This document shows, in pieces, positions 41,374 to 50,182 of a stretch of DNA of 64,000 bases. Position 1 is the first letter of the stretch, and every line of letters begins with the position of its first letter. The notes under the pieces are model-generated. The model saw nothing but the letters and a program-made list of their open reading frames with translations, was not told where the DNA came from and did not search any database. The stretch lies in contig NZ_FOGP01000002.1 of NCBI RefSeq assembly GCF_900111255.1, positions 310,001 to 374,000 on the forward strand. Reading direction: 5' to 3'. Made by a program: the position numbers and the translations under genes. The stretch is from Parafannyhessea umbonata (GTDB lineage: Bacteria; Actinomycetota; Coriobacteriia; Coriobacteriales; Atopobiaceae).

Positions 41374-43284
41374 ATGGGCGTAATGTCGGGCAACTTCACC
41401 GAGGACCTCCGGTTCAGCAAGCTGCTGGCACGCGAGTTTTCCAACAGGCAGTCCGCCATCAGCGAGATCATCAACCTCGAGACCATCCTCACCCTTCCCC
41501 GCGGCACCGAGCACTTCGTGAGCGACATCCACGGCGAGCACGAGGCGTTCATACACATCCTCAACAACTGCTCCGGCGTCATCCGCGAGCAGATTCGCGT
41601 CATCTTTGACGGCGAGCTGGACGACCATGGACAGGAGGAGCTGCGTACCCTGGTCTACTACCCGCGCGAGAAGCTCGAGCGCATCCACGCGCACGGCCTC
41701 GCGACCGACGAGTGGTACCAGGTGAACCTGTACAACCTGGTGCGCCTGGCGCGCTGGATCGCCGGCAAGTACACGCGCTCCAAGGTGCGCAAGTCGATGC
41801 CACGCGAGTACGCCTACATACTGGACGAGCTCATGCACGCCACCCGCGACGAGGAGAAGGTCCGCCACGAGTACCACCAGTCGATCCTCCGCTCCATCGT
41901 GGGCACGGGCGCGCAGGACGACTTCGTCGAGGCGCTGGCCACACTCATCAAGCGCCTGGCCGTCGACCGTCTGCACGTGGTGGGCGACATCTACGACCGC
42001 GGCCCGCACGCGGACCGCATCATCCACGACCTCAAGAACCACCCCTCCGTCGACATCCAGTGGGGCAACCACGACATCGCCTGGATGGGAGCCGCCTGCG
42101 GGTCTCTGGCCTGCATCTGCTCCATCGTGCGCACCTGCGTGCGCTACGACACGCTGGACATCCTCGAGAGCGCCTACGGCATCTCCCTGCGCAAGCTGGC
42201 GCTGTTCGCAGATGCCACCTACCGCCACGACGACGCCGTCGCACCCATGGAGAAGGCCATCGACGTCATCCTCTTCAAGGTCGAGGGCCAGACCTTCCGC
42301 CGCCATCCCGACTGGCGTCTCTCGAGCCACAGGCTGCTGCTCGACAAGATGGACCTCGCCCGCGGCGTCGTGAACGTCAACGAAACCGAGTGGCCGCTTT
42401 CGACCACCGACTTCCCCACTGTCGACCCGAAGGACCCCTTCGCGCTCTCGCCCGAAGAGGAAGAGCTGCTCCACGGCATCGCGCAGGCCTTCGGCGAGAG
42501 CGGCCGCCTGCACCGCCACATCTCGTTCTTCTACGAGCGCGGCTCGCTCTACCTGGTCCGCGACGGCAACCTGCTGTTCCACGGCTGCATCCCCATGGCG
42601 AAGGACGGGTCCTTCTCGCGCGTGATGTGCAACGGCGAGCTGCTGAGCGGCCGGGCCTACATGGACTTCTGCGACCACGTGGCGCGCCGTGCCTGGTCCC
42701 AGGGCGACCAGGACGCCCTCGACTGGATGTACTACCTGTGGTGCGGCGCGCACTCGCCGCTCTCGGGCCGCGTGGTCAAGACCTTCGAGCGCGCCTTCGT
42801 GCCCGACAAGGCCGCATGGGAGGAGCCGCGCAACCCCTACTACGAGCTCAGCAACGACGAGCGGGTCTGCGAGCGCATACTGGCGGAGTTCGGACTGGCG
42901 GGGCCAACCTGCCGCATCATCAACGGCCACACGCCGGTAAAGGCGTCCTCGGGCGAGAGCCCCGTACGCGCGAACGGCCGCAAGCTCGTGATTGACGGCG
43001 GCTTCTGCAAGGCCTACCACAAGAAGACGGGCATCGCCGGCTACACGCTGGTCTCGGGCTCGCACGACATGCGCATCAAGGCGCACCGCCCCTTCGACGG
43101 CATCGACTCCGCCCTGGACGACAACGCCGACATCATGAGCGAGAGCGACGTCATCTGCCGCTACGACCACCAGGTGCTCGTCGCCGAGACCGACCGCGGC
43201 GACGACATCCGCGAGCGCATCGAGGACCTCTCGCACCTGGTGGCGGCCTACCGCGAGGGACTGATCGTCGAGAAGTACGACTAG
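41374..43284 (+). CDS. fbp: Class III fructose-1,6-bisphosphatase
   Basis: A 636-residue enzyme of the Firmicutes-type class III FBPases, which dephosphorylate fructose 1,6-bisphosphate in gluconeogenesis. It carries metallophosphatase motifs FVSDIHGEHEAF, VVGDIYDRGPHAD, IQWGNHDIAWMGA and IINGHTPVKASSGESP. Length fits the family (about 640-670). ATG follows AGCAAGGAGCATGA. A possible -10 TAGAAT lies about 65 bases upstream. It stands alone after the PTS operon terminator. Confidence 0.96.
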   Translation: MGVMSGNFTEDLRFSKLLAREFSNRQSAISEIINLETILTLPRGTEHFVSDIHGEHEAFIHILNNCSGVIREQIRVIFDGELDDHGQEELRTLVYYPREKLERIHAHGLATDEWYQVNLYNLVRLARWIAGKYTRSKVRKSMPREYAYILDELMHATRDEEKVRHEYHQSILRSIVGTGAQDDFVEALATLIKRLAVDRLHVVGDIYDRGPHADRIIHDLKNHPSVDIQWGNHDIAWMGAACGSLACICSIVRTCVRYDTLDILESAYGISLRKLALFADATYRHDDAVAPMEKAIDVILFKVEGQTFRRHPDWRLSSHRLLLDKMDLARGVVNVNETEWPLSTTDFPTVDPKDPFALSPEEEELLHGIAQAFGESGRLHRHISFFYERGSLYLVRDGNLLFHGCIPMAKDGSFSRVMCNGELLSGRAYMDFCDHVARRAWSQGDQDALDWMYYLWCGAHSPLSGRVVKTFERAFVPDKAAWEEPRNPYYELSNDERVCERILAEFGLAGPTCRIINGHTPVKASSGESPVRANGRKLVIDGGFCKAYHKKTGIAGYTLVSGSHDMRIKAHRPFDGIDSALDDNADIMSESDVICRYDHQVLVAETDRGDDIRERIEDLSHLVAAYREGLIVEKYD

Positions 43285-43337
43285 CCCTTCTCGGGCGCCC
43301 CCCTTGCGGGCGTCTGGCACGGAGCCACCACCGGCAA

Positions 43338-43351
43338 CCCGTATAATCGGG
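43338..43351 (+). promoter_or_regulatory. Possible promoter -10 of the ygiQ operon inside a small palindrome
   Basis: An exact TATAAT (43342-43347) flanked by CCCG and CGGG. No -35 box is visible at the right distance. It lies about 58 bases before the ygiQ ATG. Confidence 0.45.
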
Positions 43352-43404
43352 AAGAAACGCCACGGCCGTACATGCACGTCGCGCGGCCACACCAAAGGAG
43401 CGAC

Positions 43405-45459
43405 ATGAGCTTTCTTCCCGTCAGCAAGCAGGACATGGCCGAGCGCGGCTGGGACCAGTGCGACTTCGTCTACGTGTGCGGAGACGCCTACGTGGACCAC
43501 AGCTCGTTCGGCATGGCCATCATCACGCGCACGCTCGAGGCGCACGGCTACAAGGTCGGCGTCATCTGCCAGCCAGACTGGAAGGACCCCCAGAGCGTCA
43601 GGGTGCTGGGCGAGCCGCGCCTGGGCTTCATGGTCTCGAGCGGCAACATGGACTCGATGGTCAACCACTACACCGTCGCCAAGCGCCGCCGCAGCAAGGA
43701 CTTCTACTCCCCCGGCGGCGTCATGGGCCTGCGCCCCGACCACGCCACCGTGGTCTACTCGAACCTCATCCGCAGCCAGTACAAGCACGCGCCCATCATC
43801 CTGGGCGGCATCGAGGCGTCGCTCAGGCGCCTGGCCCACTACGACTACTGGTCGAACGACCTCAAGCGCTCCATCCTGCTCGACTCCGGCGCCGACCTGC
43901 TGATCTTCGGCATGGGCGAGAAGAGCGTGGTCGAGGTTGCCGACGCGCTCGACTCGGGCCTGCCCGTCAGCCAGCTGACATGGATCCACGGCACCGCATA
44001 CAAGACGCGCAACCTGGCGGACCTCGACGACCCCGTCATCCTCCCCACCTGGGAGGAGCTGCGCGCAGACAAGCTCAACTATGCCCGCAGCTTCGGCATC
44101 CAGAGCAAGAACCTCGACCCCTTCAGCGCGCACACGCTGGTCGAGGGCTATCCCCACGACGTCTACGTGGTGCAGAACCCACCCAGCATGCCGCTCACCA
44201 CGCAGGAAATGGACGAGACCTACGAGCTCCCCTACGAGCGCACCTACCACCCCATGTACGAGGGCAGGGGCGGCATCCCCGCCATCAAGGAGGTCAAGTT
44301 CTCCATCGCCAACAACCGTGGCTGCCTGGGGCAGTGCAGCTTCTGCGCGCTCAACTTCCACCAGGGCCGCATCATCCAGGCTCGCAGCCACGAGTCGATC
44401 CTGGCCGAGGCGCGCCTGATGACCAAGGACCCGGACTTCAAGGGCTACATCAACGACATCGCCGGCCCCACGGCGAACTTCCGCATACCTGCCTGCCAGA
44501 AGCAGCTCAAGGCGGGAGCCTGCGTGAATCGCCGCTGCCTGAGTCCAAAGCCTTGCCCCAACCTGCGCGTGACCCATAAGGACCTTGTCAAGCTCCTGCG
44601 AGAGCTGCGCGCCATCCCCGGCATCAAGAAGGTCTTCATCCGCAGCGGCATCCGCTTCGACTACGCCATGCTCGACCCCGACCGCAGCTTCATCGAGGAG
44701 ATCGCCAAGTACCACACCTCGGGCCAGCTGCGCCTTGCGCCCGAGCACATCTCGGACGCCGTGCTCGAGGTCATGGGCAAGCCCAGCAACGATTCCTACC
44801 AGGCCTTCTGCAAGGAGTTCTACCGCATCAGCAAGCAGGCCGGAAAGGAGCAGTACGTTCTGCCCTACCTGATGAGCAGTCACCCGGGCTCCACCATGAA
44901 GGAGGCCGTCAAGCTTGCCGAGTTCTGCCGCGACCTGGGCTACAACCCCGAGCAGGTGTCCGACTTCTACCCCACGCCCTCGACGGTCTCGACCTGCATC
45001 TACTACACGGGCGTCGACCCGCGTACCATGCAGGAGGTCTACTGCCCCACCAACCCGCACGAGAAGGCCATGCAGCGCGCGCTGATCCAGTATCGCAACC
45101 CCAAGAACTACGACCTGGTGGTCGAGGCGCTCCACCGCGCGCACCGCGAGGACCTCATCGGCTACGGGCCCAAGTGCCTGGTCCGTCCCGACGGCCCGCA
45201 CGGCCCGAGGCGCGAGGGCGCCAAGGGCAAGGGCCCCAAGCGAGACGCCAAGGGACAGAAGGGCACGCCGGGCGAGAAGGGCAAGACCCCCCAGCGCAAG
45301 CGCGGCAAGAGCGGCAGGCCCGCCAGGGGCGTGGGAGCGTCCCACGGCACCGGAACCAACCCCAAGCAGGGAATCTACGCGGCGCGCGGCAGGCACCACG
45401 GAAAGAAGGCGCGCGGAGCCGGCAACGGCCGCGCCGGCAGGCCCCAAGGCGGAAGGTAA
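43405..45459 (+). CDS. YgiQ family radical SAM protein
   Basis: A 684-residue radical SAM protein of the YgiQ/UPF0313 family, function unknown. The N-terminal cobalamin-binding-like part has VCGDAYVDHSSFGMAI, and the SAM cluster motif is NNRGCLGQCSFCALNFHQGR (CxxxCxxC, about residue 312). YCPTNPHEKAMQRALIQYRN closes the conserved part at about residue 565. The last 80 or so residues are a disordered, strongly basic Lys/Arg/Gly tail. ATG at 43405 follows AAAGGAGCGAC. The next gene starts three bases after the stop. Confidence 0.93.
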   Translation: MSFLPVSKQDMAERGWDQCDFVYVCGDAYVDHSSFGMAIITRTLEAHGYKVGVICQPDWKDPQSVRVLGEPRLGFMVSSGNMDSMVNHYTVAKRRRSKDFYSPGGVMGLRPDHATVVYSNLIRSQYKHAPIILGGIEASLRRLAHYDYWSNDLKRSILLDSGADLLIFGMGEKSVVEVADALDSGLPVSQLTWIHGTAYKTRNLADLDDPVILPTWEELRADKLNYARSFGIQSKNLDPFSAHTLVEGYPHDVYVVQNPPSMPLTTQEMDETYELPYERTYHPMYEGRGGIPAIKEVKFSIANNRGCLGQCSFCALNFHQGRIIQARSHESILAEARLMTKDPDFKGYINDIAGPTANFRIPACQKQLKAGACVNRRCLSPKPCPNLRVTHKDLVKLLRELRAIPGIKKVFIRSGIRFDYAMLDPDRSFIEEIAKYHTSGQLRLAPEHISDAVLEVMGKPSNDSYQAFCKEFYRISKQAGKEQYVLPYLMSSHPGSTMKEAVKLAEFCRDLGYNPEQVSDFYPTPSTVSTCIYYTGVDPRTMQEVYCPTNPHEKAMQRALIQYRNPKNYDLVVEALHRAHREDLIGYGPKCLVRPDGPHGPRREGAKGKGPKRDAKGQKGTPGEKGKTPQRKRGKSGRPARGVGASHGTGTNPKQGIYAARGRHHGKKARGAGNGRAGRPQGGR

Positions 45460-45462
45460 GAC

Positions 45463-46986
45463 GTGACCACGGCACCCAATCCCATCGAGGCGCTCGCCCG
45501 GGCGTCCGCCAGCCAGACCAAGATCCGCTACGTTCGCTACCACGGCGCGTACGCGCGACCCTGCCCAGCCCCAGCCAAGGCGGACGGCTCGCCGCAGGCT
45601 GATTTCACAAGCACGCGGCCAGCTGACGCCACGGACGCGCGACAGCTGGCCATCCTGCGCCACATAGAGCTCCCGCGCATCAGGGAGCGTCTCTGGCACG
45701 GAGAGTCCATCCTTCTGGCCACGACCTCGCAGGAGCAGGCCCGGGCGGCGCTGCGCATTGTGCGCGAGGCGCTTGAGGGAGAAGAAATCGACACCGCGCT
45801 CGAGGGCGCCAACGTGATCCTGCACCGTCCGCAGTACGACGCCTACGACGCCGTCTATCTGCTGCCGGCCAACCCGGGTCCACAGGCTGGCGCGGGCGCG
45901 TTCGCGCTGGGCGGCATCGTCGTCAAGGGCGAGGTCTGCCTCGTCGCGTCGGCGGACGACCCGCAGGCCCAGGCCCTTCTGGCCACGGTTCCCGCAGAAC
46001 GCCTGGGCGTGGAGGACTCGACGCTCCTCTCGATCTTCGACGACGTGCGCGAGGGCGTCACCACCCTCGAGGGCGAGCCGGTCCCCACCTTCCACCGCCG
46101 CGTCGGCCGCACCCTGCGCGAGCTGGACAAGAGCGGCAGCATCCCGCGCCTGTGGTTCAAGAAGAACGTCACGCTCTCGCAGCTCGCCGACCAGGACGGC
46201 GCGGGCCTGGGCAGGCTCGCGCGCCAGTGGGACGTGCCCAGCAACGCGTGCTTCGACTTCGCGGTGTTCGACCGCGTCAGCCGCAGGCTCTGCGCGCTGA
46301 TCGACGTCCGGGCGCCGGGAGCGGCGAGCGACGCCCCGCAGGTCCGGACCAAGGCGCGCTTCGTGCGCGAGGCGCTGGGCGCCGCTGCGGTGACGCTCAC
46401 GCAGCCCGAAGAGCCCACACACGCGGACGAGGGTGCGAACCCGGATGCCTCGACTTTCTCGTACGTCACCATCCCCACAGACGGCAGCACCTTCCTCGAG
46501 ACCAAGGAGCTGCGGCTCAAGGCCATGTCGATGAGCCTTGCCGGCAGCCGCTACCTACCCGATGGCACCAAGCTGCCCGTCAGCCTGGCCCACGTGCTGC
46601 TGAGCGCCTTCAGGGCGCAGCGCTCGGACGACGAGCGGCGCCTCTACGTAAGCGAGGACGTGCTCAGGGCCGCGCGCGACGCGGGACTGAGCATCTGGCC
46701 CAAACCCAAGCCAAAAGACGAGGCCAAGGCCGCCAAGGCCAAGCGAAAGGCCGCCGACGCCGGCGGCGCGACGGCAAGGGACGCAGGCAAGAAGGGCGCG
46801 CCCCCCAGGGGCGGCAAGCAGGATGGCACAAGGCAGGACAGCGCCAGGCTCGGCCACGACGGCAAGCAGCCACATGGCAGCGGGCGTGCCGTCGCGCGGA
46901 AGCAGAAGGTCAAGCCCGGCTACAAGGCGAAGGCTAAGCGCAAGGCAAGGCGTACGCAGCACGGCCGCGAGGGCGGCAGGCGCTAA
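45463..46986 (+). CDS. Unknown protein coupled to YgiQ, basic C-terminal tail
   Basis: A 507-residue protein with no sure family. Residues about 250-310 (DFAVFDRVSRRLCALIDV, then TKARFVREALG) are reminiscent of DUF2726-type PD-(D/E)XK folds, but the similarity is weak. The region TKIRYVRYHGAYARPCPAP is distinctive, and residues about 415-507 are a low-complexity Lys/Ala/Arg/Gly tail. The GTG start lies 3 bases after the ygiQ stop, using GGAAGGTAAGAC as ribosome site, so the two are translated together. Both proteins end in basic disordered tails, which hints at RNA or DNA binding (inferred). Confidence 0.75.
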   Translation: MTTAPNPIEALARASASQTKIRYVRYHGAYARPCPAPAKADGSPQADFTSTRPADATDARQLAILRHIELPRIRERLWHGESILLATTSQEQARAALRIVREALEGEEIDTALEGANVILHRPQYDAYDAVYLLPANPGPQAGAGAFALGGIVVKGEVCLVASADDPQAQALLATVPAERLGVEDSTLLSIFDDVREGVTTLEGEPVPTFHRRVGRTLRELDKSGSIPRLWFKKNVTLSQLADQDGAGLGRLARQWDVPSNACFDFAVFDRVSRRLCALIDVRAPGAASDAPQVRTKARFVREALGAAAVTLTQPEEPTHADEGANPDASTFSYVTIPTDGSTFLETKELRLKAMSMSLAGSRYLPDGTKLPVSLAHVLLSAFRAQRSDDERRLYVSEDVLRAARDAGLSIWPKPKPKDEAKAAKAKRKAADAGGATARDAGKKGAPPRGGKQDGTRQDSARLGHDGKQPHGSGRAVARKQKVKPGYKAKAKRKARRTQHGREGGRR

Positions 46987-47042
46987 GCGAGATCCGCGGC
47001 AGGCGCTAAGCGAGATCCGCGGCAGGCACTAGGCGGAATCCG
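46975..47042. repeat. Tandem 23-bp repeat at a convergent gene junction
   Basis: Two exact copies (46975-46997 and 46998-47020) and a degenerate third copy (47021-47042). Copy 1 contains the TAA stop of the unknown gene, copy 3 the TAG stop of the convergent EAL gene. Confidence 0.9.
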
Positions 47043-49014
47043 GGGCGAGCGCGGGGCTCGTGCCAACAGGCGCGGGGCCCTCATCCATGGTCCGCTTGAG
47101 GTAGTCCGTGAACTCGCGCACGGGCAGCGCCGGCGAGAAGTAGAACCCCTGCTCGTACTCGACGCCCATGTTGAGCACGTCCGAGGCCATGTGCATGGTC
47201 TCGACGCCCTCGACCACGACGTCGAAGCCCATGTGCTCGAGCATGTCTATCTGGAAGCGCAGGACCTGGCTCTCGCCCTTGAAGAAGGCGCGGGTGGTCT
47301 CGGCGTCGAGCTTGACCTCCGATATGGGCAGGGTCGAAAGGCGAACGATGTTGCTGGTCCCCGAGCCGAAGTCGTCCAGGGCGAACGTCGCGCCCTCGCC
47401 TATCAGGCGCAGCATCTGGCTGCGCAGGAGGGTCAGGTCGTCCATGGCGGACTCGGTGATCTCGAAGCAGAAGTCCGAAAGCAAGACGTTGCGACGGGCC
47501 GCCTCCTGGATTAGCTCCTCGGCCAGGTTCTCGCTCATACACTGCGCGGGAGAGAGGTTGACGTTGATGCGCTCGATGCCCAGGGCCCGCAGGTCATGCG
47601 TAGAGGCAAACAGGCAGGCACCCGCGAACACCTGACGCCCCAGCTCGCGAATGCTGCCGTTCCTTTCGGCCACGGCGACGAAATCCGACGGGGGAACGCT
47701 GCCCATCTCGGGATCGTTCAGGCGGGCGAGGGCCTCCGCCCCCGTGATCTGGCGGTCGTGCACGGAGTAGATGGGCTGGAAGAAGACCTCGATGCGCCTC
47801 TCGCGCAATGCGCTCATGACCGCGCCCTCGACGGCAGCCTCGCGAATGAGCGCCTCGAGGTAGGAGTCGTTGATCGTGAAGAGGTCCTCTCCCCTGAGTT
47901 CGGCCTCCATCAGGGCGCGCACCAGGCACTCGCGAACGACGACGATGTTCGTCTTGTCGACCGAAAGGGGCAGGTATGCCATGGCGACAGTGAAGTCGAC
48001 CTCGGTCGAGGTGTCCAGCCAGGGCCTGCGGAAGCGCTGACGGATCTCGGACGACAACCTCCTCGCATCCATCTCGCCGCCCTCGCACAGGAGCACGAAG
48101 CGGCCCGAGCCGATGTAGAACCCATAGTACTGGGGGAACTGGTGGCGAAGCCAGTCGCCGATCAGGACGATGCCACGGTCGACCTGCGGGACGCCGTAGA
48201 TTCGCTTGGCGACGGCATAGTTGCGCAGCTGGATGCCAAAGACCGAGAAACGCTCCGCTCGTATCTGGCAGTTGGACACCATCTCGTCGAAGGCGCCGTA
48301 GTTGAACAGCGGGACCTTGGGATGGTGGAAGAGGTCAGGGTTCTGAGCGGTCAGGTAGATGACCAGGATTGCCAGCAGGCTAAAGAAGCTCGTCACCAGC
48401 GTGTGGGAGAACAGCCCGCGCATGAGGATGGCCGCGACCAGGATGGCGTCGCAGACGTACAGGCTGATGACCAGTCTGAGCTGGGAGCGACGCTGGCAGG
48501 TGACCAGCACGAAGAGGAGCGCACCTATGTAGAACCACGTCGACCAGTAGATGCTGGGGTAGAGCCAGGTGTTGTGGTAGCCCTCCCCCGGGTCAAAGTG
48601 GAAGATGAGGCCGAACCACGGCGTGGTGACGACCAGCGCCACCATGATCAGGATGGGGACGCAGAGCGCGTTGATGACGCGTATGCCCAGCACGCGCTCT
48701 GCGTGGAGCGCCTCGACCGCATAGTAGAAAATCGCCCAGCCCCTGAGCAGGAAGCCCAGGAAGTACAGGATGTTGACCACGTACATGAGCCACAGGGGGA
48801 ACTGCTCCCATATCTCGTTCATCTCGCACGAGACGATGTCGGATATGGTCATGGCCAGGTTGGCCGCAAGGACCGCGGCGAACGCCCACGACTGCCTGCC
48901 GGGAAGGTTGCGACGAGACAGGTAGTAGCCCATCAGAATAATCTGGACCGGGATAGTGGCCAACGCAAAGTCGTAGTTGTACCCGCTGAGCCAATGGAAC
49001 ACCGCAACCACCAC
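47029..49014 (-). CDS. Membrane EAL-domain c-di-GMP phosphodiesterase with degenerate GGDEF
   Basis: About 660 residues. The first 210 or so form about seven membrane helices (AVLAANLAMTISDIVSCEMN, LYFLGFLLRGWAIFYYAVEA, FYIGALLFVLVTCQ). A GGDEF-like domain follows whose signature is replaced by YIGSGRFVLL, so it is not a cyclase. The EAL domain has the key residues: GAEALARL, INVNLSPAQC, CFEITESAM, ALDDFGSGTS, EVKLDAE and VVEGVET. It should hydrolyse c-di-GMP. The start is uncertain: GTG at 49014 or 49011, or GTG at 49098, with no strong ribosome site. The frame continues upstream to 49689 over another gene and is not coding there. Confidence 0.87.
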   Translation of the reverse strand: MVVAVFHWLSGYNYDFALATIPVQIILMGYYLSRRNLPGRQSWAFAAVLAANLAMTISDIVSCEMNEIWEQFPLWLMYVVNILYFLGFLLRGWAIFYYAVEALHAERVLGIRVINALCVPILIMVALVVTTPWFGLIFHFDPGEGYHNTWLYPSIYWSTWFYIGALLFVLVTCQRRSQLRLVISLYVCDAILVAAILMRGLFSHTLVTSFFSLLAILVIYLTAQNPDLFHHPKVPLFNYGAFDEMVSNCQIRAERFSVFGIQLRNYAVAKRIYGVPQVDRGIVLIGDWLRHQFPQYYGFYIGSGRFVLLCEGGEMDARRLSSEIRQRFRRPWLDTSTEVDFTVAMAYLPLSVDKTNIVVVRECLVRALMEAELRGEDLFTINDSYLEALIREAAVEGAVMSALRERRIEVFFQPIYSVHDRQITGAEALARLNDPEMGSVPPSDFVAVAERNGSIRELGRQVFAGACLFASTHDLRALGIERINVNLSPAQCMSENLAEELIQEAARRNVLLSDFCFEITESAMDDLTLLRSQMLRLIGEGATFALDDFGSGTSNIVRLSTLPISEVKLDAETTRAFFKGESQVLRFQIDMLEHMGFDVVVEGVETMHMASDVLNMGVEYEQGFYFSPALPVREFTDYLKRTMDEGPAPVGTSPALAPDSA

Positions 49015-49199
49015 GCCCTCTGCCAAAGTGACGTACGCATGCCCGCAAAATATAGAGAGTTGCACCAACAGTTTGGCATAGGGCGACAATATCGTCACCG
49101 ACGCGGTGACAATTGGCACGATGTGGCAGGCGAGCGCAACAAAGTCACGCTCGCAAGGACTAGCCGGGCAAGAAGAGGTTGGGAAGTGCCAGGATCCGG

Positions 49200-50042
49200 C
49201 TAGCGCATGAACGAGGGCGTCTGGCCGCTTTGGGCGCAGCGGGCGATCTCCTCGAGCGCCTGGGCGACGGCATCGTCGGCACAGGCGCCGATGTGCCAGC
49301 GCGCGGTCGCGGCGGCCTCGGGCGTGGCGTTGGCGACGGCCACGGAGTTGGGCACTTCTCGCATGATGGCAAGGTCGTTCTCGGCGTCGCCGAAGAACAC
49401 GATCTCGTCGGCGCAAACGTCGAGCTCGGTCATGAGGTCGGTGAGCGAGGAGCCCTTGTTGACGCCGCTCGGCAGGATGTCCACCCAGTGCGGGACCGGC
49501 TGGACGAAGTCGAACTCGGGACAGAGCTCGGCACCCTTGGCCATGACCTCCTCGACGTCGGCCTGGGTGCCGGCGCAGCCGAAGGTGGCGCCGATGATCT
49601 CGAAGTCGGGCACGGCGTCGCAGGCGTGCGCCTCGAACGAGAGGTCGTCGCCCCAGAGCTCGGCAAAGCGCTGGCGGATGCCCATGCACCAGACGGGGTT
49701 CTGGGGTGCGCTCTTAAGCGGGTAGGCGCCCACAAAGCAGTCGTCGCGCGTGAGGACGTAGTCGACGAAGCGCTGGAGCGCGGCGTTGTCAATCAGGTGC
49801 ACGCGGCGCATGTCGCCGTCGACCATGACCTTCTTGCCGTTGGAGAGGATGCCCGTCCGGAAGCAGGAGTCGTCGCCGTCGAAGAACCTGAGCAGCTCGA
49901 AGTAGTCGCGCCCGGTGGCGGGGCCGAACTGGACGCCTGCCGCGCGGACGGCCGCGATGGCCTTGCGGGCGCGGGCAGAGACGTGCCCCGCGCCAAAGGG
50001 GACGAGGGTGTTGTCCATGTCGGTCAGTACGAGCTTGATCAT
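49200..50042 (-). CDS. HAD superfamily Cof-type hydrolase
   Basis: A 280-residue haloacid dehalogenase phosphatase of the Cof/type IIB group. Motif I is VLTDMDNTLVPF (nucleophile Asp8), motif II region GPATGRDYFEL, motif III lysine in SGVNKGSSLTDLM, and motif IV FFGDAENDLAIM. The substrate is probably a sugar or other phosphate and cannot be read from the sequence. ATG follows AGAAAGGCGACGC. It lies 140 bases after the iron-dependent alcohol dehydrogenase gene on the same strand. Confidence 0.93.
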   Translation of the reverse strand: MIKLVLTDMDNTLVPFGAGHVSARARKAIAAVRAAGVQFGPATGRDYFELLRFFDGDDSCFRTGILSNGKKVMVDGDMRRVHLIDNAALQRFVDYVLTRDDCFVGAYPLKSAPQNPVWCMGIRQRFAELWGDDLSFEAHACDAVPDFEIIGATFGCAGTQADVEEVMAKGAELCPEFDFVQPVPHWVDILPSGVNKGSSLTDLMTELDVCADEIVFFGDAENDLAIMREVPNSVAVANATPEAAATARWHIGACADDAVAQALEEIARCAQSGQTPSFMR

Positions 50043-50182
50043 GCGTCGCCTTTCTGGTTGCGATGACGGGCCACGGGTTTACCTGGGAATGGTACCGCGC
50101 GAGAACCCGCGGGCACGCAGCACCGTCGCCACCTGCGCCCTAAGCACACAACCCGCGACCGCCACAAGCTTCGGACTACGGG

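Noticed and set aside
41356-46422. A 1688-codon open frame on the minus strand
   Set aside because: It lies antisense to fbp, ygiQ and the unknown gene, which have clear motifs and ribosome sites. Long stop-free antisense frames are expected at this GC content; the translation is Val/Ala/Arg/Asp-rich with no motif.
49015-49689. Upstream extension of the EAL gene frame
   Set aside because: Past 49200 it overlaps the HAD gene in another frame and has Arg/His-rich shadow composition.
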